A stretch of 64,000 nucleotides of DNA from Halodesulfovibrio marinisediminis DSM 17456. Lineage in GTDB: Bacteria; Desulfobacterota; Desulfovibrionia; Desulfovibrionales; Desulfovibrionaceae. Below, piece after piece: positions 57,301 to 64,000 of this stretch. The stretch is taken from NCBI RefSeq assembly GCF_900129975.1, contig NZ_FSRG01000004.1, forward strand, positions 620,001 through 684,000, written 5' to 3'. How positions within the stretch are numbered: position 1 is the stretch's first letter; every line of letters begins with the position of its first letter. The notes beneath the pieces are model-generated. The model made no database searches and was not told the origin of the DNA. It worked only from the letters and a program-made list of their open reading frames with translations. A program made the translations under genes and the position numbers.

Positions 57301-59659
57301 TGAACTTGCTGGTGCTGATGCTAAAAACGCAATCACTGTAACCAACAACACAACAACTCCTTTTGCTGCCTTTAATGATGTCAACAAGTTCCAGATCAAA
57401 GATCATGCAACACTTGTTAACGCCGCTGCTGGTAAAATTGGTGCAATGAAGTTGAATGGTGCTGGCGCTAAAGTTACTAACTTTGGTACAGCTGACGTTG
57501 TTACTGTAAATAACGGTACATTTGTCAACGAAAGCACTGGTAAAGTAACAGGCGCTGTTACTATGGATACTACTGCTGACAACGTATTCGACAACAAAGG
57601 TATCGTTGAAGGTGCAGTTGCTTTGAACAAAGGTAACTTCATCAACTCCGGCACTCTTAAAGAAAATGTTGCAGTAGCAAACGATGCTGTATTCACATAC
57701 AATGGCGGCACAATTGCAGCCGGAAAAACAGTTTCTACGGCTAGCGCGAATGCAGCTCTTGGATTTGGCGTTAACACTAAAGTATCTGACTTTGTGAAAA
57801 ACAAAAAGCAGTACACTGGGTTTAAGAACCTTCTTGCTTCCGGTTCTGCAAACGTAATTGTTGATACTGCAAAGCTCCGTACTGCCGCTGATGCTGTTTC
57901 TCCTGCAAACAACTTGGCCATTGTTGGTGCTACTGACAAGTCTACAGTAACTATTACTAAAGATGTAGATGGCACAACTCAGAAAATTGGACTTGGTGGT
58001 AGAAAGAATGGCTCTCTTACTGTTGAAGCCGGTGCTACCTCTGCGTCTACATTTGATGCTTCAACAATCCTGGCAACTGATAACTCCAAAATTACCCTTA
58101 ACCGTAAAACAACTACCTCAGGTGTTGTTGGTGTAGCCAAAAATGCTTCTCTGACACTCAATCAGGATTTAACACTTGGTGGTAATTTAGGTGTTAACCA
58201 TGATCACCGTGATTCAAAAATTGGTGAAATTGCAACACTGAACCTTAATACAGCTAATGTAGTTGCAGCTGATCACAATGTTACCCTCGGTGCTTACGAT
58301 GCAAATACTGCAGCCAATAACCGTGGTGCTCGCCTTACAACTTTTGTTAAATACGACGAAAAAGCGAAAGCGAACGTTAACGGTAAAATCACTGCAAATG
58401 CTGGTCACATTACTCTCAACAATACAGCTGTAGTTGTTAATGTTGCAGACAATGCTGTTGACCAGAAAGGTATTGTAGTTGCAGAAACTAAAACGGGTAA
58501 CCTTACTGCCAACAAAACTACACTTGCTAATGCTAACAGTGCATTCTACACACTTAGCAACCTTAAAGCTGTTGACAAAAAGCTTACTTTTGACCTTGAC
58601 GTTAAGGATGCTAAAGACTTTGCTGCTGAAGGCGTAAATTCAAACGATGCATTTGCTCTTAAAACAGTATTTGGCAACGACCCACGTCTTGCAAATACTG
58701 CTCTCCTTAAAAAAGCAATTAAAGAAGCGCACGCAGAGCCGTTCTCCGGTGCTGTTACTTCTGTAATCAATGCTAACTCAGCTGCCCGTAACGTTATTAA
58801 CACCCGTGTTGCTAGTGTTCGCGGCAAATCTTCCGGTAGCGAAGATGCAAAGTGGAAACTCTGGTCTCAGTTCTTTGGCAACTCTGCAGACGAGTCTGCT
58901 CATGATGGTGGTACCGCATACGATTCCAAAACTCTTGGTCTTACTTTCGGTATTGACCGTGCTCTCAAAGACAACTTCCGTCTTGGTTTTGCATACACCT
59001 ACATGAACACCGAAGTTGATTCTAAGAACTCCTCAAACAAAAACGATATCGATACCCATCTCTTTACCCTGTACTCTGACTACACCTTCGGTAAAGGTTG
59101 GTACCTCGACGGTCACACATCTTACGGCTTTAACAAGTACCACGTAGATCGTTACATGACCGTTCTTGCAAATAAAGCATCTGCTAGCTTTGATGGTTAC
59201 ACCCTCAACGTTGGTGCTGAAATTGGCAAAGACATCATGGTTAAAAAAGCTGTTGTTACTCCGTTCCTCGCAGCGGATTACAGCTACATCAGCACTGATT
59301 CCTACAAAGAACACGGCGCTGGCAAGTCTAACCTGATTGTTGATGACCAGAACAACAACATCTTCGAAACCGCTCTTGGTGTTCGCGTAAGCGGCACCTT
59401 TAACAAGTTCACTCCTGAATTCCGTGTTGCATGGGTACAGGATTGGGCTGGCGAAAATGTTGTGACTAACGGTCGCTTTGCTACTGGCCCAGCTCTCTCA
59501 AGCTCATCTGTTAAACGTGACACCACCAACCTCGCTGTTGGCGCAGGTCTCGACTACCAGATCACTGACTCATTCAAGCTCGGTGCCGACTTCGACTTCC
59601 TCGGCAGCTCACACCGCAAAAGCTACGGTGGCGCACTTAACGCTACTTACGAATTCTAA
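54353..59659 (+). CDS. Large repeat-rich autotransporter (type Va secretion)
   Basis: 1768-residue surface protein. The signal peptide (about 1-33) has a basic start (MASKKKMTRTQK) and an alanine-rich core. The passenger (~34-1485) is beta-helix-like, rich in Gly, Ala, Thr, Val and Asp, and contains no cysteine. Three large repeats begin near residues 176, 350 and 793 (each DxTVxxxGGK..., later GFENIEL / GFETINV / AFEKIAV), and shorter ~38-residue repeats lie near 503-625 (FTMTGGKVAAVTGG, FTMEGGKVASVTGG). GGAGDD and GGGDD motifs recall RTX calcium-binding turns. The C-terminal beta-barrel (~1490-1768) begins KWKLWSQFFGN and ends in TYEF with terminal Phe, as the BAM machinery prefers. Adhesion or aggregation is a likely role. 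Confidence 0.9.
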   Translation: MASKKKMTRTQKAAAAAALAFIVGAAPAAGLAADATLNTTAAGNAVAADTTFTKVDTSLNPVGDASKITFGADKLTATIGKTAYIWKKSVGAATPTDAKEKGIDGKLTIEVQAFDATTVVAKDNELGAVEFIATGGGLKTASLTVNGTVGNITVGAAAPTAIAITVNEGGTTGTITGSGAKDDTVTFAGGKTGNVDGGAAGSDTAIFKKSGKIKDAAPNLIFNDGSDHTLIGFENIELAGGTKEAPVELVVNDATDNRATSGALATKNLKIGANTVLKAGHDNGGAASEAAITKLSGLGDVTNSGTIDVATIELAAGKTYTAKSGSTAKAITFAGLGNAVLEGGTVASITGTAGEDQTVTLAGGKVTGVIDGGAGGTDILNLKKTAELLTSAKAGNDLTFDGNEIKGFETINVVGAAGSPVTVTSKLTAAKAINVGAHGTLANEGKLGAVTVDAATAVFKNVSGEAGAVQLTQGKVTVDGGKVASIAGGNHANTVVINKGEVTGNVGLDNDKDILTVTGGEIKGATTLGDGDNKFTMTGGKVAAVTGGAGDDTVKISGKAEAGAITLGAGVNTFTMEGGKVASVTGGAAIDTFVMKGGEITGAVALGGDKDKFFMEGGVIKTVTNDNSGNSYTLKAGTITDALDLTNDDAEDIVQLTGAEAVATVNASAKDVAVISTTGTIADASTPAADDFVFGKTKLNNFKKVSISGTKAFTVTNTSKKAFASFDNSPGNTLAVGDRADNKATLENSGIIKALTVFEGGTFKNIAKGQTTTVALSGGKAYLNSGSTTGTVTGSGNADTVVLGGGKLTNLPIAAGGGDDTAELATSGTLTEMAKASTKFDHAAVAHDGAKVSSQVADLQAFEKIAVSGEGTVVSVKVDSDATADGLNFEIGKGAKLTTVAKSVAKGITGVGDVSNAGVLDLDVTLANGKSFTHKGGTAKKVTLDAGKAIIGATASLDNVTGQAAQFSINKGAGGTIVGASGVELAGADAKNAITVTNNTTTPFAAFNDVNKFQIKDHATLVNAAAGKIGAMKLNGAGAKVTNFGTADVVTVNNGTFVNESTGKVTGAVTMDTTADNVFDNKGIVEGAVALNKGNFINSGTLKENVAVANDAVFTYNGGTIAAGKTVSTASANAALGFGVNTKVSDFVKNKKQYTGFKNLLASGSANVIVDTAKLRTAADAVSPANNLAIVGATDKSTVTITKDVDGTTQKIGLGGRKNGSLTVEAGATSASTFDASTILATDNSKITLNRKTTTSGVVGVAKNASLTLNQDLTLGGNLGVNHDHRDSKIGEIATLNLNTANVVAADHNVTLGAYDANTAANNRGARLTTFVKYDEKAKANVNGKITANAGHITLNNTAVVVNVADNAVDQKGIVVAETKTGNLTANKTTLANANSAFYTLSNLKAVDKKLTFDLDVKDAKDFAAEGVNSNDAFALKTVFGNDPRLANTALLKKAIKEAHAEPFSGAVTSVINANSAARNVINTRVASVRGKSSGSEDAKWKLWSQFFGNSADESAHDGGTAYDSKTLGLTFGIDRALKDNFRLGFAYTYMNTEVDSKNSSNKNDIDTHLFTLYSDYTFGKGWYLDGHTSYGFNKYHVDRYMTVLANKASASFDGYTLNVGAEIGKDIMVKKAVVTPFLAADYSYISTDSYKEHGAGKSNLIVDDQNNNIFETALGVRVSGTFNKFTPEFRVAWVQDWAGENVVTNGRFATGPALSSSSVKRDTTNLAVGAGLDYQITDSFKLGADFDFLGSSHRKSYGGALNATYEF
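55861..56230 (+). repeat. Short tandem repeats in the autotransporter passenger
   Basis: Coding repeats of about 38-39 residues, each made of two ~19-residue halves with the pattern (M)xGGxxxxVTGGAxxDT. Adjacent units share whole segments such as TMEGGKVASVTGGA. They probably form stacked turns of a beta-helix and allow length variation by recombination. Confidence 0.65.
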
Positions 59660-59678
59660 TCGTTTGTAGTTGTATATA

Positions 59679-59710
59679 ATCGGAAGGGCACATTCCCCTT
59701 CCGATCTTCT
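59679..59710 (+). terminator. Terminator candidate after the autotransporter
   Basis: Stem ATCGGAAGGG with CCCTTCCGAT (59679-59703) followed by a short T-rich CTTCT, 20 bases after the stop. Confidence 0.6.
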
Positions 59711-59742
59711 CATATCCCTCCAAGGTACGAGAAGTACTAACG

Positions 59743-59772
59743 ATAGAGGGCGCACATACCTGCGCCCTCTAT
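59743..59772. terminator. Second strong hairpin after the autotransporter
   Basis: Perfect 12-bp stem ATAGAGGGCGCA / TGCGCCCTCTAT with a 6-base loop. No T tract follows on either side, so it may be a back-up terminator or an mRNA 3' end stabiliser. Confidence 0.55.
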
Positions 59773-59932
59773 TAAAACAATCGCTCCGATACATACTTAT
59801 GAAATAATTCTGTGCATGTGGCTGTTCAAACAACCCCATTAAAAATTTTTAGTTCTGCATGCCGCTAAAAGCGATTTTTCTATCTTACAAAAGACATAAG
59901 GCAACATTTATACCTTGTTACACTACGCCGAG

Positions 59933-60772
59933 ATGAAACACTCCTTGTATAACATATTCGTTATTTTCCCTATCCTTTGCTGCAGCAGTTGTACTGGAAT
60001 TTCCGCATCTTCTTACTCAGCAAGGCAACTGGTGGAAACGACACCGTTTGTCAAAAAAATTATCCGTACCCTGCGTTATGATATTGTTGCTTACACAAAA
60101 TATGGAGTGAGTAAGGATATTGTCATCTACATCGAAGGTGATGGTAGAGCTTGGTATACCAGTTCGCGCCCTTCTTCAGACCCCACCCCTGTTCCGCCAC
60201 TTGCCCTTGCATTAGCCATAAAAGACCCAGCTGAAAATGTTGTCTACTTAGCTCGCCCTTGCCAATTTACAGGCGGAATAGACGCTAGAAACTGTGACAC
60301 TAATGTATGGACGTTCGCCCGCATGAGTGACGAAGTTATTATCAGCATGGATGAAGCTATTTCTACAGCAAAACAACAGAGTGGTGCTAAAAACATTCAT
60401 CTTGTCGGTTATTCAGGCGGAGGTGGTATTGCCATCCTTATAGCCGCTCGCAGAGATGACATTGCATCTATCAGAACTATTGCTGGAAATATCAACACAC
60501 AGCTTTGGACTGATTTACACGACATTACACCACTTTATGACTCTATTAGCCCCGAGAATTATGCACATAAAATAAGCCACATCCCACAGGTACACTACGT
60601 AGGGGCAGAAGATAAAAATATCCCGTCCTCAATTGCACGATCATTTGGCAATCGGTCTAAGGCAGATTCTTTAAGAATTATTACGGTGCCAAAATGTTCG
60701 CATACAAAAGGGTGGGAGACAGCATGGTCAACGTTATTGCAGCAATATGCTTCTACGATTTCAATCGACTAA
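59933..60772 (+). CDS. Exported alpha/beta-hydrolase-like protein
   Basis: About 279 residues with an N-terminal export signal (FVIFPILCCSSC), possibly a lipoprotein although the lipobox is weak. The alpha/beta hydrolase nucleophile elbow GYSGGGG is clear. The likely acid is the Asp in VGAEDKNIPSS and the His is in KCSHTKGW near the C-terminus, giving a plausible Ser-Asp-His triad in order. VIYIEGDGRAWYT would be the oxyanion-side strand. The ATG at 59933 is preferred over 59915 because it begins a normal signal (MKHSLYN). It follows the autotransporter on the same strand. Substrate unknown; an esterase or a surface-glycan deacylase are guesses. Confidence 0.72.
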   Translation: MKHSLYNIFVIFPILCCSSCTGISASSYSARQLVETTPFVKKIIRTLRYDIVAYTKYGVSKDIVIYIEGDGRAWYTSSRPSSDPTPVPPLALALAIKDPAENVVYLARPCQFTGGIDARNCDTNVWTFARMSDEVIISMDEAISTAKQQSGAKNIHLVGYSGGGGIAILIAARRDDIASIRTIAGNINTQLWTDLHDITPLYDSISPENYAHKISHIPQVHYVGAEDKNIPSSIARSFGNRSKADSLRIITVPKCSHTKGWETAWSTLLQQYASTISID

Positions 60773-60813
60773 GATCATTAATTTTAAAATCCTAAACATA
60801 ACAGGAGCATTCT

Positions 60814-61503
60814 ATGGCTCAAATAACCCGTTCAAAATTATCAACACTTTTGGCAGTAGTCCTTAGCCTTGCGTTGCTTTCTCTCTGCTGCCTTGGCTGC
60901 GTAAAGAAAAACAAACAAACAACTATACAGGAAACAACTATGAGCAACAAAAACAAACAAGAAACTGCAGCTGAAACCACTCAGGATGTAACTATTACTC
61001 TTCTACAGCCAAGTATGGTTCCAGGCAATATTACAAAAAGCCTTGCAGAAATTATACACAACGAGTCTCCATACAAGTTCGATTTGCTCCGCTCTACAGA
61101 AAGTGAAGACTACTACATCATGAAGTACGACATTGATTACAGTAAAATTGATATTCCCAATTGTACCGTTGTAGTAGATACACTTCTTCGTACTTTCGAC
61201 AAAAAAAACAATACAGCATTAGTAAATATTATCCGTGTTCGAGCAACTCCACACATCAAACCTATTACATCTGTAGCTGCTAAAAAACGTTTCACAGAAT
61301 TTTCTACTGAATGGCATAACACAAACTTAGTACCACAAGGCTTGTACACCGATGATGAAGGAAATGTTGTTTTGTCTTGGGACATTCCTGTAACCGCAAA
61401 TGCTCCTGTTTTCCCTCATCAGGTTTCCTATGCTGTAGCTGCGTTGATTGAATCTTGGGGAACAATGGGAACAGCAATGAAAGAAGCTGGTATAATTAAA
61501 TAG
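60814..61503 (+). CDS. Putative lipoprotein, unknown function
   Basis: 229 residues. The N-terminal hydrophobic stretch LLAVVLSLALLSLCCLGC is followed by a Lys/Thr/Gln-rich linker (~30-55), then a soluble domain with regular alternation (YYIMKYDIDYSKIDIPNCTVVVDTLLRTFD). Cys at 29 is a possible lipidation site, though the -3 position is Cys where Leu would be usual. I recognise no family. It has a good RBS (AGGAG) and sits between the hydrolase and the helical protein with gaps of 41 and 65 bases, so the three may be one operon. Confidence 0.65.
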   Translation: MAQITRSKLSTLLAVVLSLALLSLCCLGCVKKNKQTTIQETTMSNKNKQETAAETTQDVTITLLQPSMVPGNITKSLAEIIHNESPYKFDLLRSTESEDYYIMKYDIDYSKIDIPNCTVVVDTLLRTFDKKNNTALVNIIRVRATPHIKPITSVAAKKRFTEFSTEWHNTNLVPQGLYTDDEGNVVLSWDIPVTANAPVFPHQVSYAVAALIESWGTMGTAMKEAGIIK

Positions 61504-61568
61504 ACTAATCAGTTTATTTGATTACCACTTTGAGATGAAAAACACTCTCTAGCGGAAGGTGAGATATT

Positions 61569-63491
61569 GTGAAAGATAATAGTAAAATTGAAATTTTCTT
61601 TACAGATATACAAGCACAAGTTGCGCAGGCCAACAGCCTGGAGTCGGAGACACAAAAAGCTTCTGAGCTACTCAACATTATAGCAAAACTTGATGATAAC
61701 GTATCGCTTTTCATCGAAAAAGAAGCTCGCATAAACGACTACTGCAAGATTGTACGACTTGCCTTACCGACTATTCTTATGTGCAATGAGCTACAGGGTG
61801 CATTACAAATATACGACTCACTCACATCATTATGTGATGAATGCGAATATAGCATGCTACACACAACCCTGTACTCCATTGCAGCAACGACAGCGATTGC
61901 TGCGTTGAGTACAAACAACATGGACATTGCAAACAAGCTGTATACAGACTTACAAATAATAGAGTCTTACAGTGGAAGCGTTGAAGCAGCTAAAGAACTT
62001 GCTCGTGTTGCAATCAGTCTCATGACGACTTCGCTTACTATGGAAGACCATGCGGGGGCAGCAGGTTTATTCGAGGATATTTGCAATCTTTGTCGTAAGC
62101 ATAGACACACCAGTGTACGCATCTTGCTTGCTGATGCTGCACGTAGTTTATACATTATCAGCCGGCAACAAGATCAATACGAAAATGCGTCTCAAGCATA
62201 TGTTATTCTGACTGATCCAGAAAAGGGGCTTGTTCGCCATAAAGAATGTGCTCCTGCCGTCGCAGATGCGTTGCTACAAATGTATCAGTTAGAACTGTCA
62301 TTAAAAGGCCCAAGAACTAAGACGCTTTACTCACTACTGATGCTTGTCACAGAAACAGAGTTAAAATTGGAGAGCGAAGAAGCTACACGTAATGCAATAC
62401 AACAGCTTTTACTTCTTCAGATTAATGCAATTGCTTTTAATCTTGTTGAAACACAGCCAGATTGTGAAAAGTTTGCAGAACTGATCCCGACTCTCTTTAC
62501 TAAAGGGAGCAAGGCAAATGCTTCAGGACAGTATTGGATTGTATATGCAGAAATTGCTTCTGCTGGCTTCCTGCATTTTGCTAAACAAAAAAATCTCCAG
62601 GCATGTATAGATATTCTTGCGAATGTACGGAACGTTTTTGAAGCTTTTCCTAACGAAGAAGAAATTGCTGATCCGTATGCGACAATGATTGCAAACATTA
62701 TTGCAGCCACATCTCCGCAAGATAACATAATTTCTATTAAGTTATACAAAGAAATTATAACAAACTGCTTAAAATATCCAACACCACAGTTGCTTTACCC
62801 AGCTTTATGGGCATGCAATATTCTTCTTAAAAAACGAACAGGACAACATGTCGTACCATTAAGCACTATGCTTAAACATATGCATGGGCTTAAAGCTCAC
62901 TGTGTTGGAAATGAAGCTTTACTTGCACGCTATGTAGAGTGTTACAGCACATTCCTGTTTTTTGCCCTTAATCCAGACAACAAAGAGCTGTCCTATTCAC
63001 AGATTAAAAATGAAATAAACTTACTTTGTGAGCTTATAAAAAACAACGAAGAAGCAGCACGAGTAAAGCTTATTATAGAAAATGCAGAAAGTATTCGCTG
63101 TGCAGAACAAGAAGATTTTACAGCATCAAGTGTCCATTTTGAAAAGGCACAAAGTATTGCAGAATGTTTTACAGACTCTTTGATAATTGGAGAAGAGTAT
63201 GCAAAAGTTGCATACAATTATGCCATTACCAGTGCTAAAAATGACAGTTTGATAGAGTACCAGCGCGCGTACAATACACTTAGCAAACTATGCGATACCC
63301 AACCGCAAAATGAACTTGCTGCTGAATTCCTCTCAAAATCTGCTATCTCTTTTGTTCCGATGCTGAAAAGTACATCTAACGATGAAGCTATTACTTTTAT
63401 TGCCGGGCAAATGGAGCTATTGGAAAGAGCATACCCAAACAACACAACGGTGCAATCTATGTGTCAAGCTATGAAGAAACTAGCAGCTTAA
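61569..63491 (+). CDS. Large helical, TPR-like cytoplasmic protein, unknown function
   Basis: 640 residues from a GTG start (GGAAGGTGAG upstream). No signal peptide or membrane helix. The whole chain is predicted helical by composition, with repeated pairs of amphipathic helices and Ala/Leu spacing like TPR-type solenoids (ALQIYDSLTSLCDECEYS, IANKLYTDLQIIESYSG, GAAGLFEDICNLCRKHR, ISIKLYKEIITNCLKYP). No catalytic motif. I infer a scaffold or regulatory solenoid. It is closed by a strong terminator and lies downstream of two exported proteins. Confidence 0.7.
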   Translation: MKDNSKIEIFFTDIQAQVAQANSLESETQKASELLNIIAKLDDNVSLFIEKEARINDYCKIVRLALPTILMCNELQGALQIYDSLTSLCDECEYSMLHTTLYSIAATTAIAALSTNNMDIANKLYTDLQIIESYSGSVEAAKELARVAISLMTTSLTMEDHAGAAGLFEDICNLCRKHRHTSVRILLADAARSLYIISRQQDQYENASQAYVILTDPEKGLVRHKECAPAVADALLQMYQLELSLKGPRTKTLYSLLMLVTETELKLESEEATRNAIQQLLLLQINAIAFNLVETQPDCEKFAELIPTLFTKGSKANASGQYWIVYAEIASAGFLHFAKQKNLQACIDILANVRNVFEAFPNEEEIADPYATMIANIIAATSPQDNIISIKLYKEIITNCLKYPTPQLLYPALWACNILLKKRTGQHVVPLSTMLKHMHGLKAHCVGNEALLARYVECYSTFLFFALNPDNKELSYSQIKNEINLLCELIKNNEEAARVKLIIENAESIRCAEQEDFTASSVHFEKAQSIAECFTDSLIIGEEYAKVAYNYAITSAKNDSLIEYQRAYNTLSKLCDTQPQNELAAEFLSKSAISFVPMLKSTSNDEAITFIAGQMELLERAYPNNTTVQSMCQAMKKLAA

Positions 63492-63526
63492 GGCTTGTTT
63501 TAGACACAAATTTTTGCGCCATGCCC

Positions 63527-63562
63527 AATAAAAAAAGCACCTGATCAGGTGCTTTTTTTATT
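63527..63562. terminator. Bidirectional terminator after the helical protein gene
   Basis: Perfect palindrome with 18-base arms, seven A at the left and seven T at the right around a GCACCTGA/TCAGGTGC core, 36 bases after the stop. Confidence 0.88.
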
Positions 63563-63915
63563 GGCTTTACGTCATTATGCCAGAAAACTTTATTTTTGAT
63601 TTGTGCCATCTTAAGGGGTGACGTTAGGGAATTTATGCTTTTTTTGTTTTTCATAGAATAAGCTTGTTTTAGGGAGTGTCAGTCGTGTTATAAAAAGAAT
63701 TAATGCTCTTATAATTATTCAGGTATTCATATTGGTTAATGCTGTGTTAAGGGGAGACGTATCAAGACTCCTGCTGCAGGTCTTTTGCTTTAGTCAAATA
63801 TTTTGGAGCTTGATGTTTCTATAGTGCAATTGGATGTAAATTTCGCTGTGAATAATCATATAGGCAATACTTTTTCGTTGATGCTGCTTCTGATGTGTTT
63901 TGTTATCTGCACTAG
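63563..63915. other. AT-rich intergenic region near the window end
   Basis: About 350 bases without a supportable gene. It is probably the upstream region of whatever gene begins near the right edge. Confidence 0.4.
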
Positions 63916-64000
63916 ATGTTACAGGTAAAAAATATTTTGTTAATAGTCTCTTGTGTTATTGCCTTTTTCTGTTTTTTGTTTGTTTTGAACAACATGCTTT
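63916..64000 (+). CDS. Possible start of a membrane-anchored protein (cut by window edge)
   Basis: An open frame begins at ATG 63916, or TTG 63937 with AGGT upstream, and runs off the edge. Its first residues (KNILLIVSCVIAFFCFLFVLN) would form a signal-anchor helix like those of chemoreceptors or sensor kinases. Too short to be certain. Confidence 0.3.
   Translation, partial: MLQVKNILLIVSCVIAFFCFLFVLNNML

Overview
The window looks like chromosome from a marine sulfate-reducing deltaproteobacterium of the Desulfovibrionaceae, with Halodesulfovibrio as my best guess. The grounds are a two-subunit periplasmic [FeFe] hydrogenase of Desulfovibrio type with its HydEFG maturases, an NtrY/NtrX pair with a DUF4390 protein, a purB-pyrE pair, moderate GC in housekeeping genes, and lower GC in the accessory part. 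This is inference from gene content; no 16S rRNA is present.

Bases 1-23.3 kb are an orderly housekeeping region. In order they hold: purB (3' end) and pyrE; an L,D-transpeptidase with a membrane coiled-coil partner; a minus-strand operon DUF4390-ntrY-TIGR01777 epimerase-ntrX; the ribose operon rbsDACB with rbsK further downstream; the [FeFe] hydrogenase operon hydA-hydB-hydG-hydE-hydF; a chemoreceptor; and a small protein resembling type III secretion chaperones.

At 23.6-23.9 kb lie tRNA-Gln and tRNA-Glu. The last 55 codons of a tyrosine recombinase point at tRNA-Glu, the usual scar of an island that entered at that tRNA. From there to about 53.4 kb the sequence is a mosaic of gene cassettes separated by decayed IS3-family elements with stops, frameshifts and internal deletions. 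The cassettes are: (1) 25.9-31.7 kb, a glycan cassette (MurJ-like flippase, HpcH/HpaI-type aldolase, PglC-like sugar-phosphate transferase, AsnB amidotransferase, GT-B-like protein); (2) a lone acyltransferase-3 at 32.7-33.8 kb; (3) an N-acetyl-sugar amidotransferase of the PseA/WbpG/LegX type; (4) 37.7-46.4 kb, a tightly packed nine-gene locus matching the GDP-sugar route to CMP-legionaminic acid (LegB, LegC, LegG, LegI, LegH/NeuD, PtmE, PtmF, LegF/PtmB, PtmA); (5) a WbpM/PglF-type 4,6-dehydratase on the other strand, beside a decayed, inverted 3' half of tRNA-Glu; (6) an orphan polytopic membrane protein. Together these suggest synthesis of a sialic-acid-like sugar plus a lipid-linked, amidated and acetylated surface glycan. 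No flagellin, Maf-type transferase or nonulosonate glycosyltransferase is visible here.

After about 0.9 kb of AT-rich DNA with no recognisable gene comes a 1768-residue, cysteine-free type Va autotransporter with large internal repeats and RTX-like Gly/Asp motifs (54.35-59.66 kb). Three co-directional genes of unknown role follow: an alpha/beta-hydrolase-like exported protein, a putative lipoprotein and a 640-residue helical protein. The window ends in a gene-poor stretch and the possible start of another membrane protein.

The best candidate for something undescribed is the 25.9-31.7 kb cassette, which puts a carbon-carbon-bond aldolase among glycan assembly genes. The autotransporter with its downstream trio is second.
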